Source: Prorocentrum cordatum
Taxonomy: Eukaryota > Sar > Dinophyceae > Prorocentrales > Prorocentraceae
Assembly: GCA_963575745.1 (NCBI GenBank)
Contig: CAUYUJ010021059.1
Span: 1,449,398 to 1,513,397 of the forward strand
Direction of reading: 5' to 3'
DNA length: 64,000 nt
Below are positions 40,191-50,691 of this stretch, in pieces. The notes below the pieces were generated by a model. The model had not been told where the DNA came from, ran no database searches, and saw only the letters and a program-made list of their open reading frames with translations. A program made the translations under genes and the position numbers. The stretch's first letter is position 1. The number at the start of each line of letters is the position of its first letter.

Positions 40191-43064
40191 GCTTTTGTTG
40201 AACATCTGTGTTGCAAAACCATGTGTTCTGGTGTGTTGTTTTGACACTCGATGTTGAAACCCTTCCGATACCGACGGTTTTTGAACGATCTCGGCATGCG
40301 CGCGCGGCGACACGCGCGTGCGCACGTCGCCCCATTCTCTCGCGGTGGGTTCTCACGACGGCACGCGCGCATAAGGCGTTCGAACGATTTCGACACGCGT
40401 GCGCGCGAAGCCCGTGTGGTGGGAATCCGTGAAAATCTGGAAAAGCCGATGGTTTTCTTGAGAGTTCGCAAGAGCGCGCGCGCAAATTCATTTAGCAAAT
40501 CAATGTTGCGAAACCTTGTGTTTTGGCATGTGCTTTGGAACGTCGAATTTGAAACCCTTCCGGGATCGAGGGTTTTTGAAGGATGTCGGCATGCGCGCGC
40601 GACGACGCGCGCGTGCGCACTCCGTCCCAGCTGGTGCAACGGATTCTTGGAAACGCATGGTTTTCTTATAAACGAGAGTGCGCGCATAGCACTTGTTGCA
40701 AAGGATGGCGGGGGGGATCGATACCGGTTTGGCTGGGATAATACGAATACAGATTTAGGATGGACGATGGGGCAAAATCACCCGTAACTTGCCATACGAA
40801 AGGGCCGATCGTTAATTCCGGGGGGGGTAGAGTCTATTTTTATGTTCAAAAAGAGAATCAAGCAATCACTTGCTCAACTTGAAATTGTCCACTCCAATGT
40901 TCGCGCAAACATCCCACCCACCCACCCACCCACAACTCGGTTTGCAAACCCCATGCGGCGGCGATTGCGATGAGTGCTTGGTGTTGACTGGTGCATCTCT
41001 GCGGCCGCTAACCCGCGCATGCTCGCGCGCGCAACGGCCAGCTAGTTTGCGCGATCTACGCAAACGCGGTGGCATTGACCGTTCGGCACATTCCAGCGGG
41101 TGGTTCAGTGCGGATCGGCGATTAGGGTGGGCGCGGTATCATAGCAACGTCGACAACGGTAGACACGATGATAATAATAGCGATGCTAGTGGCGATGCTG
41201 ACAACGACAACGGGGCAACCAGAGACGGCGCCAATGCTGATCACGCCGACGACGATGACGGCGTCTTCGCGTCGGTGATGAAGGTTTTGGAAAGGAGTTC
41301 GACGTGCGTGCGCGACAGACGCGCGAAGGTGGCCCGCATGGTGTTATTTGACACGGATCGTGCCACCCCAACACGCGCGCAAGGGCGCCCGAACGATTTC
41401 GACATGCGCGCGCGAGAACCCATTTCGGTAGCATTTTATGATTGTTGTTTACTTGTTTTACAAACAAAAAACAAACAAACACAAACAAACAAACAAAAAA
41501 AAAAAAACGTTTCTCAAGAATTCGCAAGGGCGCGCGCGCACGCTTTTTGGGCAATCCATGATGCGAGACCATGTGTTGTATGTTTATTGGACTCTCGATT
41601 CCGAAATCCTTCCGAAACCCATGGTTCGGGAACGGTTTCGGCATGCGCGCGCGACGAAGTCCTGGAAGTTTATAATTTGTGGTAAACGAAAACGAGCGCA
41701 TAGCATCTGTTGCGCAGGATGGCGGGGGGTGCGATACTGGCTTGGCTGGGCTAGTATGGATCCACAACCCGGATGGACGACGGGCAAGGATCAGATGCAA
41801 ATTTCAATACGCAAAAGTAAATATTTAACCCTGGGCTGGGGGGAGGGTGGAAGAACCTATTCCTTGCTTACAAAAGTAGAATCCACACTGCACCGCGCGT
41901 GGGCACCGCCCACGCTCGTGCAAACACCCCACCCTCCCAACCGCTTCTTGGCCGGCAACACTCATAAGGTCGCGACTGCAGTTACAGCGTGGAGCTCGTC
42001 CGCAAATTTCATCGCGCTCACTGGCACGCGGACCCCCGTCGCGCGGGCAAAGTCCATTTTGCGGGAGGCAGCGTGGACAACGGCGTCGCCGAACGACGAC
42101 GACGTGGTTGGCATAACTCAAAAGGGCACGACTACAGTTGCAGCGTGGATCTCCTCCGCTACTTTCATCGAGTTCACTGGCACGCGGACCCTCGTCGCGC
42201 GGCCAAACTCCATGTTTTGGGAGACAGCGCGGACGACGGCGTCGACAAACGACGATGAGAATGATCAAAACGACACCGACGGCAATGATGACGATGACGG
42301 TGCCCCGCATGGTGTGATTTGACAGGGACCGTTCCGCTGGCAAGCGTGCGAGCGCGTTGGGATAAGTCCGACGTGCGCGCGCGAAGGCGCCCGTGGACAG
42401 GAATGTTGGAAAGGTATGGGGTTCCCTAGGGATCCGCAAAAGCGCGAGGGAGTCAAAATTGAAAACCTGTTGTTCGAAATCCATTGGGTTGTTGATGTTC
42501 CAATGCTGACATCGCAACGGAAACGAAGGTTTTGGAAGGAGTTCGTCTTGCGCGCGCGCATGCTGTCCGCGTGGTAGTATTTGATGGAGATTCGTACGAC
42601 AAGCTTATCTTAGTTCAACGCATGTGCACCACCTGGTATCATTTGACAGGGATGAGGGCGGACCCGATACAGGGACTAGCTGGGATGGTTTGAACTCATA
42701 GGGAGAACTGGCAAGGAGGCATAATCATGTCAATTACAATAATACCCCAAGGGGGAGTGGTAATCCCGGGGGGGGCAGACTCGATTTTTTGTTTATGAGA
42801 GAAGAGAATTGACCACACTGCACCGCGCGAGACCACCTCCCATGTTCGTGCAAACATCTCACCCTCCCACCCGTAACTTGGCTGGCAAAACTCCTACTCA
42901 GGCAGCGCCTGCAGGCCCGATGGCCCCCCTACTGCACGACCGCGCCGCGCTGAAGGAGCCAATGCTGCAAGACATGCGGATGAGATCCTGGCGGCCCCGG
43001 AGCGCACACTGAGGAGGGGTCCTTGCGGGCCTCCTCATGCAACCCGAAACGATTGCAAATTGTT

Positions 43065-43340
43065 GGAACGAATGTGCGCGACGCTACGTCGATAATCACA
43101 TTATGAGAGGACCCGCCCTCCATCCGCGAAGCTCTTGCCAAATCTAAAACGAATGTGCACGACGCTAAAACGATAACCACATTCTGAAAAGGGCCCGCCC
43201 TTCAACCGTGAAGCTCTTGCAAACGTTGAAAACGAATGTGCGCGTCGCTATGGCGATGGCCAAACTCTGAAAAAGGGCCTGTATCTTTTTGAGGCGAATG
43301 TGGGCGGCGCTCAAGCGAGAACCACAACTTCGTGGGAAAT
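43065..43340. repeat. Tandem satellite, about 82-bp unit, four copies
   Basis: GAATGTGCGCGACGCTA, AACCACATTCTGA, GGGCCCGCCC and GTGAAGCTCTTGC recur. Starts at 43071, 43152, 43235 and 43297. Confidence 0.85.
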
Positions 43341-43376
43341 GGGGGGGTACCACTTCAAGGGGGCGGGAATGATTGG

Positions 43377-43603
43377 CAGGGACCGACCGTCCCGGCATTC
43401 CTATAGTCATACCACGACATGTTCTTAGAACCCGAAAATGTTATAACAACAACAAATGTTAGTATAACATAAACCCGATATGTTAAAACAAGACAATCTC
43501 AACTAGAAATGTTCTAAGCACATTTCGTGGAAACCACAAAAAAAAAGTTCTTAGAGAACACTGCTTGGTAGGGCTGTAGACGAGCCAGGACGCTTCGCCA
43601 CTG
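43377..43603. mobile_element. Family G inverted-repeat element, copy 1
   Basis: Left CAGGGACCGACCGTCC, right inverted CAGTGGCGAAGCGTCC (13 of 19 bases alike). AT-rich interior with TTCTTAGAACCC and ATGTTAAAACAAGACA. CAGKG ends suggest a hAT relative; the target duplication is unclear. Confidence 0.7.
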
Positions 43604-43804
43604 CTTGATTGTAGTCGCCGATCCTGGCCCCCCTCCCAGGCAGGAGACCGGCCCGGCGCCAGGCTACACACAGGGTGCCCTCCGCACCGCGGCGCCTCGG
43701 CCCACCGCGCCCTGCGGAGAGGAGAGCGCCGCGGACACCACGGCGGCCCTCCCCGCCGGCCCAGAGGCCCCTCCAGCCATGGCCTTCCCAGAGGGCTAAG
43801 AATG

Positions 43805-43919
43805 GGCCCTAGACTCGACTAGAATTCAGATGTCGAGATCCTGGTCCTCCCAAAACCTCGACTAGAGTTTAGATGTCGAGGTCCTGGTGTTATTGTTCAG
43901 CCCCCCTGGAGGGTCAGGG
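43805..43919. mobile_element. Family B element, partial
   Basis: The ATGTCGAGGTCCTGGTG block occurs twice in a row, followed by the right end (CAGCCCCCCTGGAGGGTCAGGG). The left end is lost. Confidence 0.65.
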
Positions 43920-44257
43920 AAAGCGGCCCCCGGAGTCCTCCCGGGGCCCCTCCTGCATGGCCCGCTTTCCGACGCGGACAAGAACCTGCCCCAGAGGCCC
44001 CCAGAGGAAGAAAACAACGCCCGGGAGGGCCGCCGCGGTCTCGAGTGGTCCTCCGAGCGCTCGTCGCGACGGCCTCTGCCAGACTCGGCGGCGAGCGGGG
44101 GCGGGGGAAGTGAGCAGGAGAAGGCCTCCTCGGAAGGTTCGGAAGCCCCCCTGGCCTCCTGAGAAGTTCTCTATGAGCCTTCTCCGATGAGAGAAACAAA
44201 GAACTTCTCCGAAGGCGCGAGGGCTGCTGAGAAGTCCCGCCGCCTTCTGAGACTGAA

Positions 44258-44414
44258 GGGGCCCTGGGACACACAAATAAATACACACACACACGCAAAT
44301 AACAGCAGTCCCCACATCTTCCCACATTTTCTGGGTTTTTGTCTTCCCCCCCACTTCCCATATGTTCCCATAATTCCTGGGGCATCGACGATTCATTGTG
44401 TCTGTATGTGTGTG
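44258..44414. mobile_element. Family I repeat, copy 1
   Basis: GGGGCCCTGGGACACACA, AATAAATACACAC, TTTTCTGGGTTTTTGTCTTC and CGACGATTCATTGTGTCTG. CA-rich start and TG-rich end pair partly. Same order at 52049 and 54351. Confidence 0.75.
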
Positions 44415-44609
44415 TTTTTGTTCCCCTCCTGAGAGACGGCCTGCTCCTCCTCGCGCCCCTCCCCCTTCACTCCCCGCCGGCAGGCCCGCGCCAGCAGCGC
44501 GACGGGCCCCGGCGGGAGGGGCCCGCAGGCGGAGGACGGGGGGGAGGGCCGTCGCCGGCCCCGGCCGCGCCGCCCGGCCGCGCCGAGATAGGTGCGGCGC
44601 CGGGGCAGG

Positions 44610-44720
44610 GCGAGGGAGGGAGGGCGAGGGAGGAGGGCGCGGGGCGAGGGAGGAGGGCGAGGGAGGAAGGAGGGCGAGGGCAAGGGAGGGAGGGCGAGGG
44701 AGGAGGGCGCGCGCATACTG
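44610..44720. repeat. GAGGGAGGGC minisatellite
   Basis: GGCGAGGGAGGAGGGCG-type units, about eight copies. Confidence 0.8.
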
Positions 44721-45029
44721 GGAGGGGGGGGGTCCTCGAGGGAGGACACCCTCAGGGGCATGCTCGAGGGAATGCCTCGGCGGCACCCTCGAGGATCCCC
44801 GAGGGCAGCCTCGGTGGCACCCCCGAGGATCGGGGATCCCTGGGGATCCTCGAGCCTCTGGGGCGTCGTAGCGAGATGGAGAGGGGGGGAAAAGGGCGCG
44901 AAAGGCATGAAATGTATGAACCACCACCTCGCCTGGGCAGGGCCCTCCTGGGCCCCCCAGCGCGGTGTGCACTGCGCCCCTCTGGCCATGGCCAACCAGA
45001 GGGGGTTCGGTGGCTGCGCCGGTCTGGGG

Positions 45030-45390
45030 CCCGGAACGGCCCCGGCCGGGCGCGGCAAGGGCCTGTGTGGGTGGCGCCTGCGAAGGACAAAGCCAGGCGC
45101 CGTGGGCCCCAGAGGAGCCGAGGCCCACGTGAGCTGAGGGGGATCAGCCAACAAAAAAAAGCATGTCCTTTTGGGGCTAATCTGCCAGAGGACATCGGGA
45201 AGGCAGGGGGCCAGGATGGCCCTGGCCAGGCATGGTGGTGGCCTATGGATGGCGCCTGCGAAGAACAGAGCCAGAGGCCGTGAGACCCAAAGGAGCCGAG
45301 ACCCACATGCGCTGAGGGGGCCCAGCAAAAAGAAGACGTCCTTTCGGGGCTGATCTGCCAGAGGACATCGGAAAGGCAAGGGGCGGCAGG
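45030..45390. repeat. Tandem duplication, 178-bp unit
   Basis: GGCGCCTGCGAAGRACARAG begins at 45073 and 45251. TCTGCCAGAGGACATCGG follows in both units. Two copies at about 85 percent identity by eye. Confidence 0.85.
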
Positions 45391-45412
45391 GCCGCGTCGC
45401 GGGCAACATGGG

Positions 45413-45724
45413 TCACAGCTCCGAGAAGGGGCCGTCTTTGCTGTCCTCCTCCTCCAGCTTACTGTGCTGTTGACTCAAGGCCCCTTTAAACTGTTGGGTC
45501 TGGGCCACAATCGCGTCTAGCAGTTCTGACCTCTTCTCCATGTCCTCCTCCGCTCTCGCCCTCTGCAAGCCCTTCTCCATCGACTCGACCATGCTCTTTA
45601 TCAGCGCGATCCCCGGAAGACCGTCGGAGTCCTTCCCGTCAACGACCGCCCTCAGTTGCGCGGCCATCTTCTCGAGCGCTCCCTCTTGCTCCATCCGGAG
45701 GAACAAACAGCGGCAGTGAGACAA
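45413..45724 (-). CDS. Short coiled-coil ORF, probable terminal exon
   Basis: 103-codon minus frame ending at 45413. From the internal ATG at 45694 it reads as one amphipathic helix (LEKMAAQLRAVVDGK, IALIKSMVESMEKGLQRA, SELLDAIVAQTQQFKGAL), finishing with an acidic tail and DGPFSEL. Few low-complexity residues and C/G-ending codons make it the most gene-like short frame in the right half. I do not recognise it. It may be the last exon of a longer minus-strand gene, or a fragment. Confidence 0.45.
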   Translation of the reverse strand: MSHCRCLFLRMEQEGALEKMAAQLRAVVDGKDSDGLPGIALIKSMVESMEKGLQRARAEEDMEKRSELLDAIVAQTQQFKGALSQQHSKLEEEDSKDGPFSEL

Positions 45725-45786
45725 ACCCGTGGTCGTCAGGAAGGATCTCTTGGATTGGCGAAATTTCCCCCCCCTGGCGGCGACTC

Positions 45787-45955
45787 TGACTACCTACCAG
45801 ACCACACCAACCCAACCCGAAGACCCGAATTTCGGGTTGGGGGGGGTATCGGCTCCATATATGTATTTTTTCGATGTTCCCGGACCCCCCCCCACTGGAA
45901 ATGGAGGGCAAACTGAGGCCTTCGGGTTGGGTTGGGGTGGTTTGGTGGGTGGTGA
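45787..45955. mobile_element. Family M MITE with 5-bp duplication
   Basis: 169 bp. Left TGACTACCTACCAGACCAC, right inverted TCACCACCCACCAAACCAC. Arms of about 39 bp include CCAACCCAACCCGAAG in both. GACTC is duplicated at 45782-45786 and 45956-45960. Confidence 0.8.
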
Positions 45956-45959
45956 GACT

Positions 45960-46050
45960 CCAGCGCCGCCCCCGGCGCGCTCCGCGCGCCAGCGGGGGCG
46001 GATCCAGCGCCGAGCCAAGCCATCCGCTCCGCAGACCCTCCGACCGTTGG
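45960..46050. mobile_element. Family C fragment
   Basis: GGCGCGCTCCGCGCGCC loop and a right arm (CAGCGCCGAGCCAAGCCATC). It begins within a few bases of the family M element. Confidence 0.55.
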
Positions 46051-46711
46051 GTGCGCCGTCACGGGAGCCCCCGTGTGGATCCCCGGGGCCCTGTCGTGGA
46101 GGGCGATCCCGACCGAACTGCGCACCTTGCCGTCGCTCGGACGTCCATTCTCTGTGTTTGTTCGGTTTCGTGCGTGTTTTTTTTCCGCCAAATGATCAAG
46201 GATGCTCCTCGATGCTCCTCGATGATCCCCCTGACGGCAACACGTCCGAGCGATGCCAAGGCACAGCTTTTGACGGCCCCCCCATCTCTCCTTCGTCCAG
46301 GCTGCGCCCAGGCTTCCTCCAGACTTCCTCCGGGTGCCGAGCCCGAGCCCGACGACCTCTCCACGAGGCTAACCCCCCAAAGACCGCGCAAGGAAAGCTT
46401 TGGGGCCTCCTCGGGGGCTCCCGCGAAGGAGCACACCATCGGACGTTGCGAGCTCCCGCCGACTTTTCCTTCCTCGAACATGACAGCGTCCCCGAGCTCC
46501 TCCGTGGCCATCCCGTCGCCGACGGCCCCGGCGGCGCCCAGGCCGCAGAGGGCCACCGCGGCCGCCGCCGCGAGCCACGGCGCGGGCGCGGCCCACGGGG
46601 CCCGGCGAGGGCCCATATGTCGTGGACGGGGGGCGGGCTCCCTAGCTGAGCCCGGCGGCGCCGCGCAGCGCCCCACGAGCCCGAGCCGATGCCCCGCGCA
46701 GGCTGCTCCGA

Positions 46712-46846
46712 CCAGCCATAACTGGGGGAGCTGTGGTCCTTACCCCCCTGGGGGAACCCATCGCATCGACGATCTCTCGAGAGGGGTGTCGAAATCGATG
46801 GCTCCCGCAGGGGGGTAAGGAACACAGCTCCCCCAGTTGTGGCTGG
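46712..46846. repeat. Long hairpin, about 58-bp arms
   Basis: CCAGCCATAACTGGGGGAGC at the left pairs with GCTCCCCCAGTTGTGGCTGG at the right. Pairing continues through CTTACCCCCCTG / CAGGGGGGTAAG to a loop of about 20 bases. Likely a fold-back element. Confidence 0.85.
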
Positions 46847-47074
46847 CCTGCTGCTGGGCCTTGCCCCCCCCACTGTCGGCCGAGAACGGCTACGGAGGCA
46901 TGCCGCCGAGGCCGTCCCCGGCGAGACGGCGGCGGCGGGAGACGCCGGCGAAGGGCCGACGGGCCGCAGGCAGCAGCCACAGAAGGAGGCGACGCCGGGG
47001 CAGCGGCGCAGCCATGGACGGAGCCGGAGCGACAGAATGCACCCGTCTGGAGTGTCTCCTCTGCGGTACGCACT

Positions 47075-47218
47075 GGCGGCGCGCACAAGGGGGTCGGAGG
47101 AGGGGGAAGGCTTCTTAGAAGCACCCCTGCTTCTTAGAAGGCGCGGGCCTTATCGAGATAGATGCAAGGCCTGCGCCTTCGAAGAAGCAGCCTCCGTCTA
47201 AGAAGCCTTCCCCCCCTG
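47075..47218. mobile_element. Family H element, copy 3
   Basis: GGCGGCGCGCACAAGGGGG at the left, GGCTTCTTAGAAGC and GAAGAAGCAGCC inside, AAGAAGCCTTCCCC at the right. A looser relative lies at 47752-47880. Confidence 0.65.
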
Positions 47219-48204
47219 ACCATTTCGCCTCAGCAGGCTCCACGTGTATGCCTCTGCGCACCAGCGGCCTGCGCGCAGTCACGCGAGGGCGCCCTTCCCC
47301 CCAACAGCCCACTACTTCATGGTCCCCCCTTCTGTCTTGTGGCGCACCGGCTGCGGTACCCGACCACTGATGCCGTGATGTCTTTCCACACGGGTGCCCC
47401 AGAGCTCTGACAACTTCCTGGGGGTTGGCTCTGTTGCCTGCCCGGGAGCCCGAGTGCCCCCTGGACGCCGAGAACTATTTGTTGTGCAACCCCTTCATGA
47501 TTCGCTCGAGACTTTCGAGGAGGCTGGGATGGTGCCGATGAACATTCCTCCCCAGGCACATCGCACTCTGATGTCTCGATGCTAGAGCTCCCAGACCCTC
47601 GACCACTTCTGAATGCCTGGTCTTTCCTTCCGACTCGTCTTGTTGACGGCCACGAAACCCGAAGCCGGCCTCCCGAGGCAAAACAGTGGCGACACGCCCG
47701 CAGGGGCGCGCACGCAGGGGCGGCATGCCAAGAAGGCAGGACTGTTTCCTGGGAAGGCGGGGGGGTCGTAGAAGCCTCTGGCTTCTGGGAAGCCTTTTGG
47801 GAAGCTCCCGCGCCTTCGAGGAAGGCCCCCGCCTCCTAAGACGCCCCCCGCCATCCTAGAAAACCGCCCCCCCACCTTCCCTCGCGCCCTCCCCCTCTGG
47901 CGCTGGCCGCCAGACTGGAGCTCGGCGCACTTTGACATGGACTACGGATCCTTCGATCGGGCGCGCGGGCGCCAGATCGAGATCCACAGCGCCAGTGCCC
48001 CCCAAATTGGCAAAGGAACGCGCCGACGCCGTAATTACGGAAGTGGGGCCCCTCGCGGGGTGGGGCACGTCGGGGCGGAGGTGCGTTGCGATCGCCACAG
48101 TCGGGCACAACATGCCTTCGGGTAGCAAACATGCCTTCGGGGGCACAACAATCTGCTGCGCGCCAGCGGATCCAAACAAAAAAACAAAGCATCCCCCGTG
48201 CAGG

Positions 48205-48590
48205 AGTAGGATGAGGAGGAGGAAGAGGAAGAGGAGGAGGAAAAGGAGAAGGAGGAGGAGGAGCGAGGAGGAGGAGGAGCGAGGAGGAACGAGGAGGAGG
48301 AGGAGGGGGAGCGAGGAGGAGGAGGAGGAGGAGGAGAAGGAGCGAGAAGCGAGGAACGAGGAGGAGGAGGAGGAGGAAGAGCGAGGAGCGAGGAGCGAGG
48401 AAGAGGAGGAAGAGGAGGAAGAGGAGGAGGAGCGAGGAGGAAGAGGAGGAGGAGGAGCGAGAAGGAGCGAAAAGGAGGAGCGAGGAGCGAGGAGCGAGGA
48501 GCGAGGAGCGAGGAACGAGGAGGAGGAGGAGGAGGAGGAGGAGGAGGAGGAGGAGCGAGGAGCGAGGAGGAGGAGGAGGACAACAAGCTA
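48205..48590. repeat. GGA/GCGAGGA microsatellite
   Basis: Plus-strand GGA tract with many GCGAGGA variants. Confidence 0.95.
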
Positions 48591-48814
48591 GGTGCGCCCG
48601 CGTCCTATCTGACATCCCACCCCTCCACCCCACCCCTTACCATGGCGTAGATCCCCTCTGTACTCGCACAGTCGGATGTCGAGCAGGGCAATGATCCCGA
48701 AAGGACACGCGATGCATTGTAGAGCACGGCATGGCATGGCGTAGAAGAGCACCGCAAAGCGTAGCATCAACCTAACATTTCATTGCACGCCGTGGCATGG
48801 CACGGGAAGTGGCG

Positions 48815-48975
48815 CCAGCGCTGCAGCGGGAGCACGAGTCGAAACGAGCGGAAGCGCGGAAATGAGGCCAACGCTGCAGCGGGAGCACGATTCGGAACGA
48901 GCGGAAGCACGGAAAGGAAGCCAGCGCTGCAGCGGGAGCACGATTCGGAACGAACGGGGCCCGAAAATTTGGAAA
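48815..48975. repeat. Tandem repeat, 53-bp unit, three copies
   Basis: CGCTGCAGCGGGAGCACGA starts 53 bp apart (units at 48815, 48868 and 48921). Same unit length as 17850-18190 but a different sequence. Confidence 0.9.
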
Positions 48976-49097
48976 CCGTGCCGGCGAAAACCCAACTCCG
49001 GGAAACCTATGTGAAAAAAACAGTGCGCGGGGGGGGGATGAGCACTTTCAATCCGTCATCAGGGGAAGAGGGGGAGTAGTATTCATATTGAGTAATT

Positions 49098-49160
49098 GTG
49101 GAGGAGGAGGAGGAGGAGGAGGAGGAGGAGGAGGAGGAGGAGGAGGAGCGAGGGAAAGCG
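49098..49160. repeat. GGA microsatellite
   Basis: Short pure GGA run. Confidence 0.9.
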
Positions 49161-49439
49161 CGAGGAGGAGGAAGAGGAGGCACAGCGACTCTGGGCCTGC
49201 GCTGCCCCCGGGCAGGGCCCCGGCCGCGAGGGCGGCACCCCCTCGCGCGCGCCGCGGCGCGAGGGCCCCCCTCGGCGGCGCCTGCACCCGCCCGGGCGGC
49301 AGCCGCTGCCAGAGGACGCCGCGGTCGTCGACGACCTCCGCCCACAGAGGGCGAGCGGCGGCAGGCCGCACGGCCCCCGGGCAGAGGCCCCGGGCGCGCT
49401 CGCGCCCCGACTGTGTGCAGGACCCCGAGGGCCGACGGG

Positions 49440-49498
49440 AGGAGGAGGAGGAGGAGGAGGAGGAGGAGGAGGAGGAGGAGGAGGAGGAGGAGGAGGAG
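49440..49498. repeat. GGA microsatellite running into the gap
   Basis: Pure GGA up to the first N, so the assembly probably broke inside this tract. Confidence 0.95.
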
Positions 49499-49598
49499 NN
49501 NNNNNNNNNNNNNNNNNNNNNNNNNNNNNNNNNNNNNNNNNNNNNNNNNNNNNNNNNNNNNNNNNNNNNNNNNNNNNNNNNNNNNNNNNNNNNNNNNN
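49499..49598. other. Assembly gap (100 N)
   Basis: Exactly 100 N, the usual placeholder for a gap of unknown length. Confidence 0.99.
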
Positions 49599-49686
49599 CG
49601 GGGCCCACGCACCAAAAACCTTGGAGCAGCTGGATGTCTGGGGACGGGAGGTCTTTGGCCGTCGGAGGCCTCGAGGGGGTCCCTTG

Positions 49687-49822
49687 CCCTGACCTTCCGG
49701 GAGGGCTAAAAAATAGCACCAGGGCCTCGGCATCGAAATTCCTGTCGAGTTTCTGGGCAGTCCAGACAGGCCTAAGCAGGTCTGGAGGGCTATTTTCTAG
49801 CACTGGGCCTTGGGACGGTCAG
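49687..49822. mobile_element. Family B element
   Basis: CCCTGACCTTCCGGGAGGGC at the left and an inverted partner at the right. The interior has ATAGCACCAGGGCCTCGGCA, CCTGTCGAG and GCAGTCCAGACAGG. About 136 bp. Confidence 0.7.
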
Positions 49823-50018
49823 TTCCCCCCCCCCTACCCAAATCAAGCAATCCTGGGACGGTCCTTAACCATAACCATTCCCCCAAATACCCATACCCAT
49901 GACCAGGCCTCGGGGACGGGCCGGGACTTCCGGGGGCCCCACAATGAAAAAATCAGGGCATCGCATGTCTGGGGCCCCCTATAGCTCCCTGCCTCCCTCC
50001 AGCGGCCTCCCAAAAAGA

Positions 50019-50192
50019 GGTCCGAGTAGATGGGGTCGGAGGGTCGCGCCGCATCGCCGCTGTATCGCCATGCATCGGCGATGCATCGGCGTCGTCGCCG
50101 TCAGGAGGATCGGGCTCCACATCGAGCCGCATCGCCGCTGCGTCGGCGATGCGGCGCGGTCCTTCGACCCCATCTGCTCCGACCCCCTCCGG
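50019..50192. mobile_element. Family D fold-back element, copy 2
   Basis: GGTCCGAGTAGATGGGGTCG and GCGCCGCATCGCCGC at the left. CGGCGATGCGGCGCGG and CGACCCCATCTGCTCCGACC at the right. Confidence 0.8.
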
Positions 50193-50520
50193 CAGGCCCG
50201 AACCCTCCCTCCCCCGCCTCCCCTTTCCCTCCCCCCCTCGAGGAGGGAGGGAGGGGGGAGTGAGGGAAAGGAGGAGGAGGGGAAGCAGGAGGGAAGGAGG
50301 GAAAGGAACGACTCGGAGGAGGCAGCCAGGGGGACCAGACACGCTTTCCGCTCAAGGGGCACGGTAGACCGGGGTGACCAGGGCTTGTCACTGAAGGGAT
50401 ACAGTAGATCGGCATCAGCGTCATGAGGAAGGGCGCTTGGCTCGGTCTGCCCGATTGGAGGCCGATCGCAACGACGGCTGCGATCGGAACAGAGATAAGA
50501 CACTACCTTGAGTTCAATCA

Positions 50521-50691
50521 ACCCGCACAATAAGGATGCGCGGTAAGGATGCAAGGGCCTTGGAAGGGCATCTCGAAGCTTTGCGAGCGGGGCGCGGCCA
50601 GCGAAAGCGGCCAAGGATGGGCCGAGGAGGTCAGGATGCAAGGGCACCCTTGGGAAAGTCGCTCACCCTTACTGTGCGGGTCGACTGTACA
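50521..50691. mobile_element. Family J element, copy 1
   Basis: 171 bp with ends ACCCGCACAATAAGG and, inverted, ACCCGCACAGTAAGG. The interior has ATCTCGAAGCTTTGCGAGCG and GGATGGGCCGAGGAGG. Confidence 0.75.

Larger units (their letters stand above)
38061..43000. repeat. Higher-order satellite array, five units
   Basis: The lead block GTGCAAACATCCCACCC (or GCGC...) starts at 38061, 39524, 40903, 41918 and 42848, giving units of about 1463, 1379, 1015 and 930 bp. Complete units run: lead block, CAACTTGG, variable core (GAC tract in units 1-2, longer unique sequence later), ATGCGCGCGCG-bearing subrepeats of about 295 bp, then a GGATGGACGATGGGGCA block and a G run. Units 1 and 3 share about 180 bp (38540-38720 and 41240-41420) at high identity. 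No credible gene. Confidence 0.85.

Noticed and set aside
37845-40687. Val/Arg/Asp-rich long frames in the satellite
   Set aside because: GAC repeats and alternating-CG satellite sequence keep frames open by composition.
43385-43603. An 8-bp target duplication for the family G copy
   Set aside because: Flanks match only in part (AATGATTG and CTTGATTG), and the other two copies do not support it, so I left the duplication length open.
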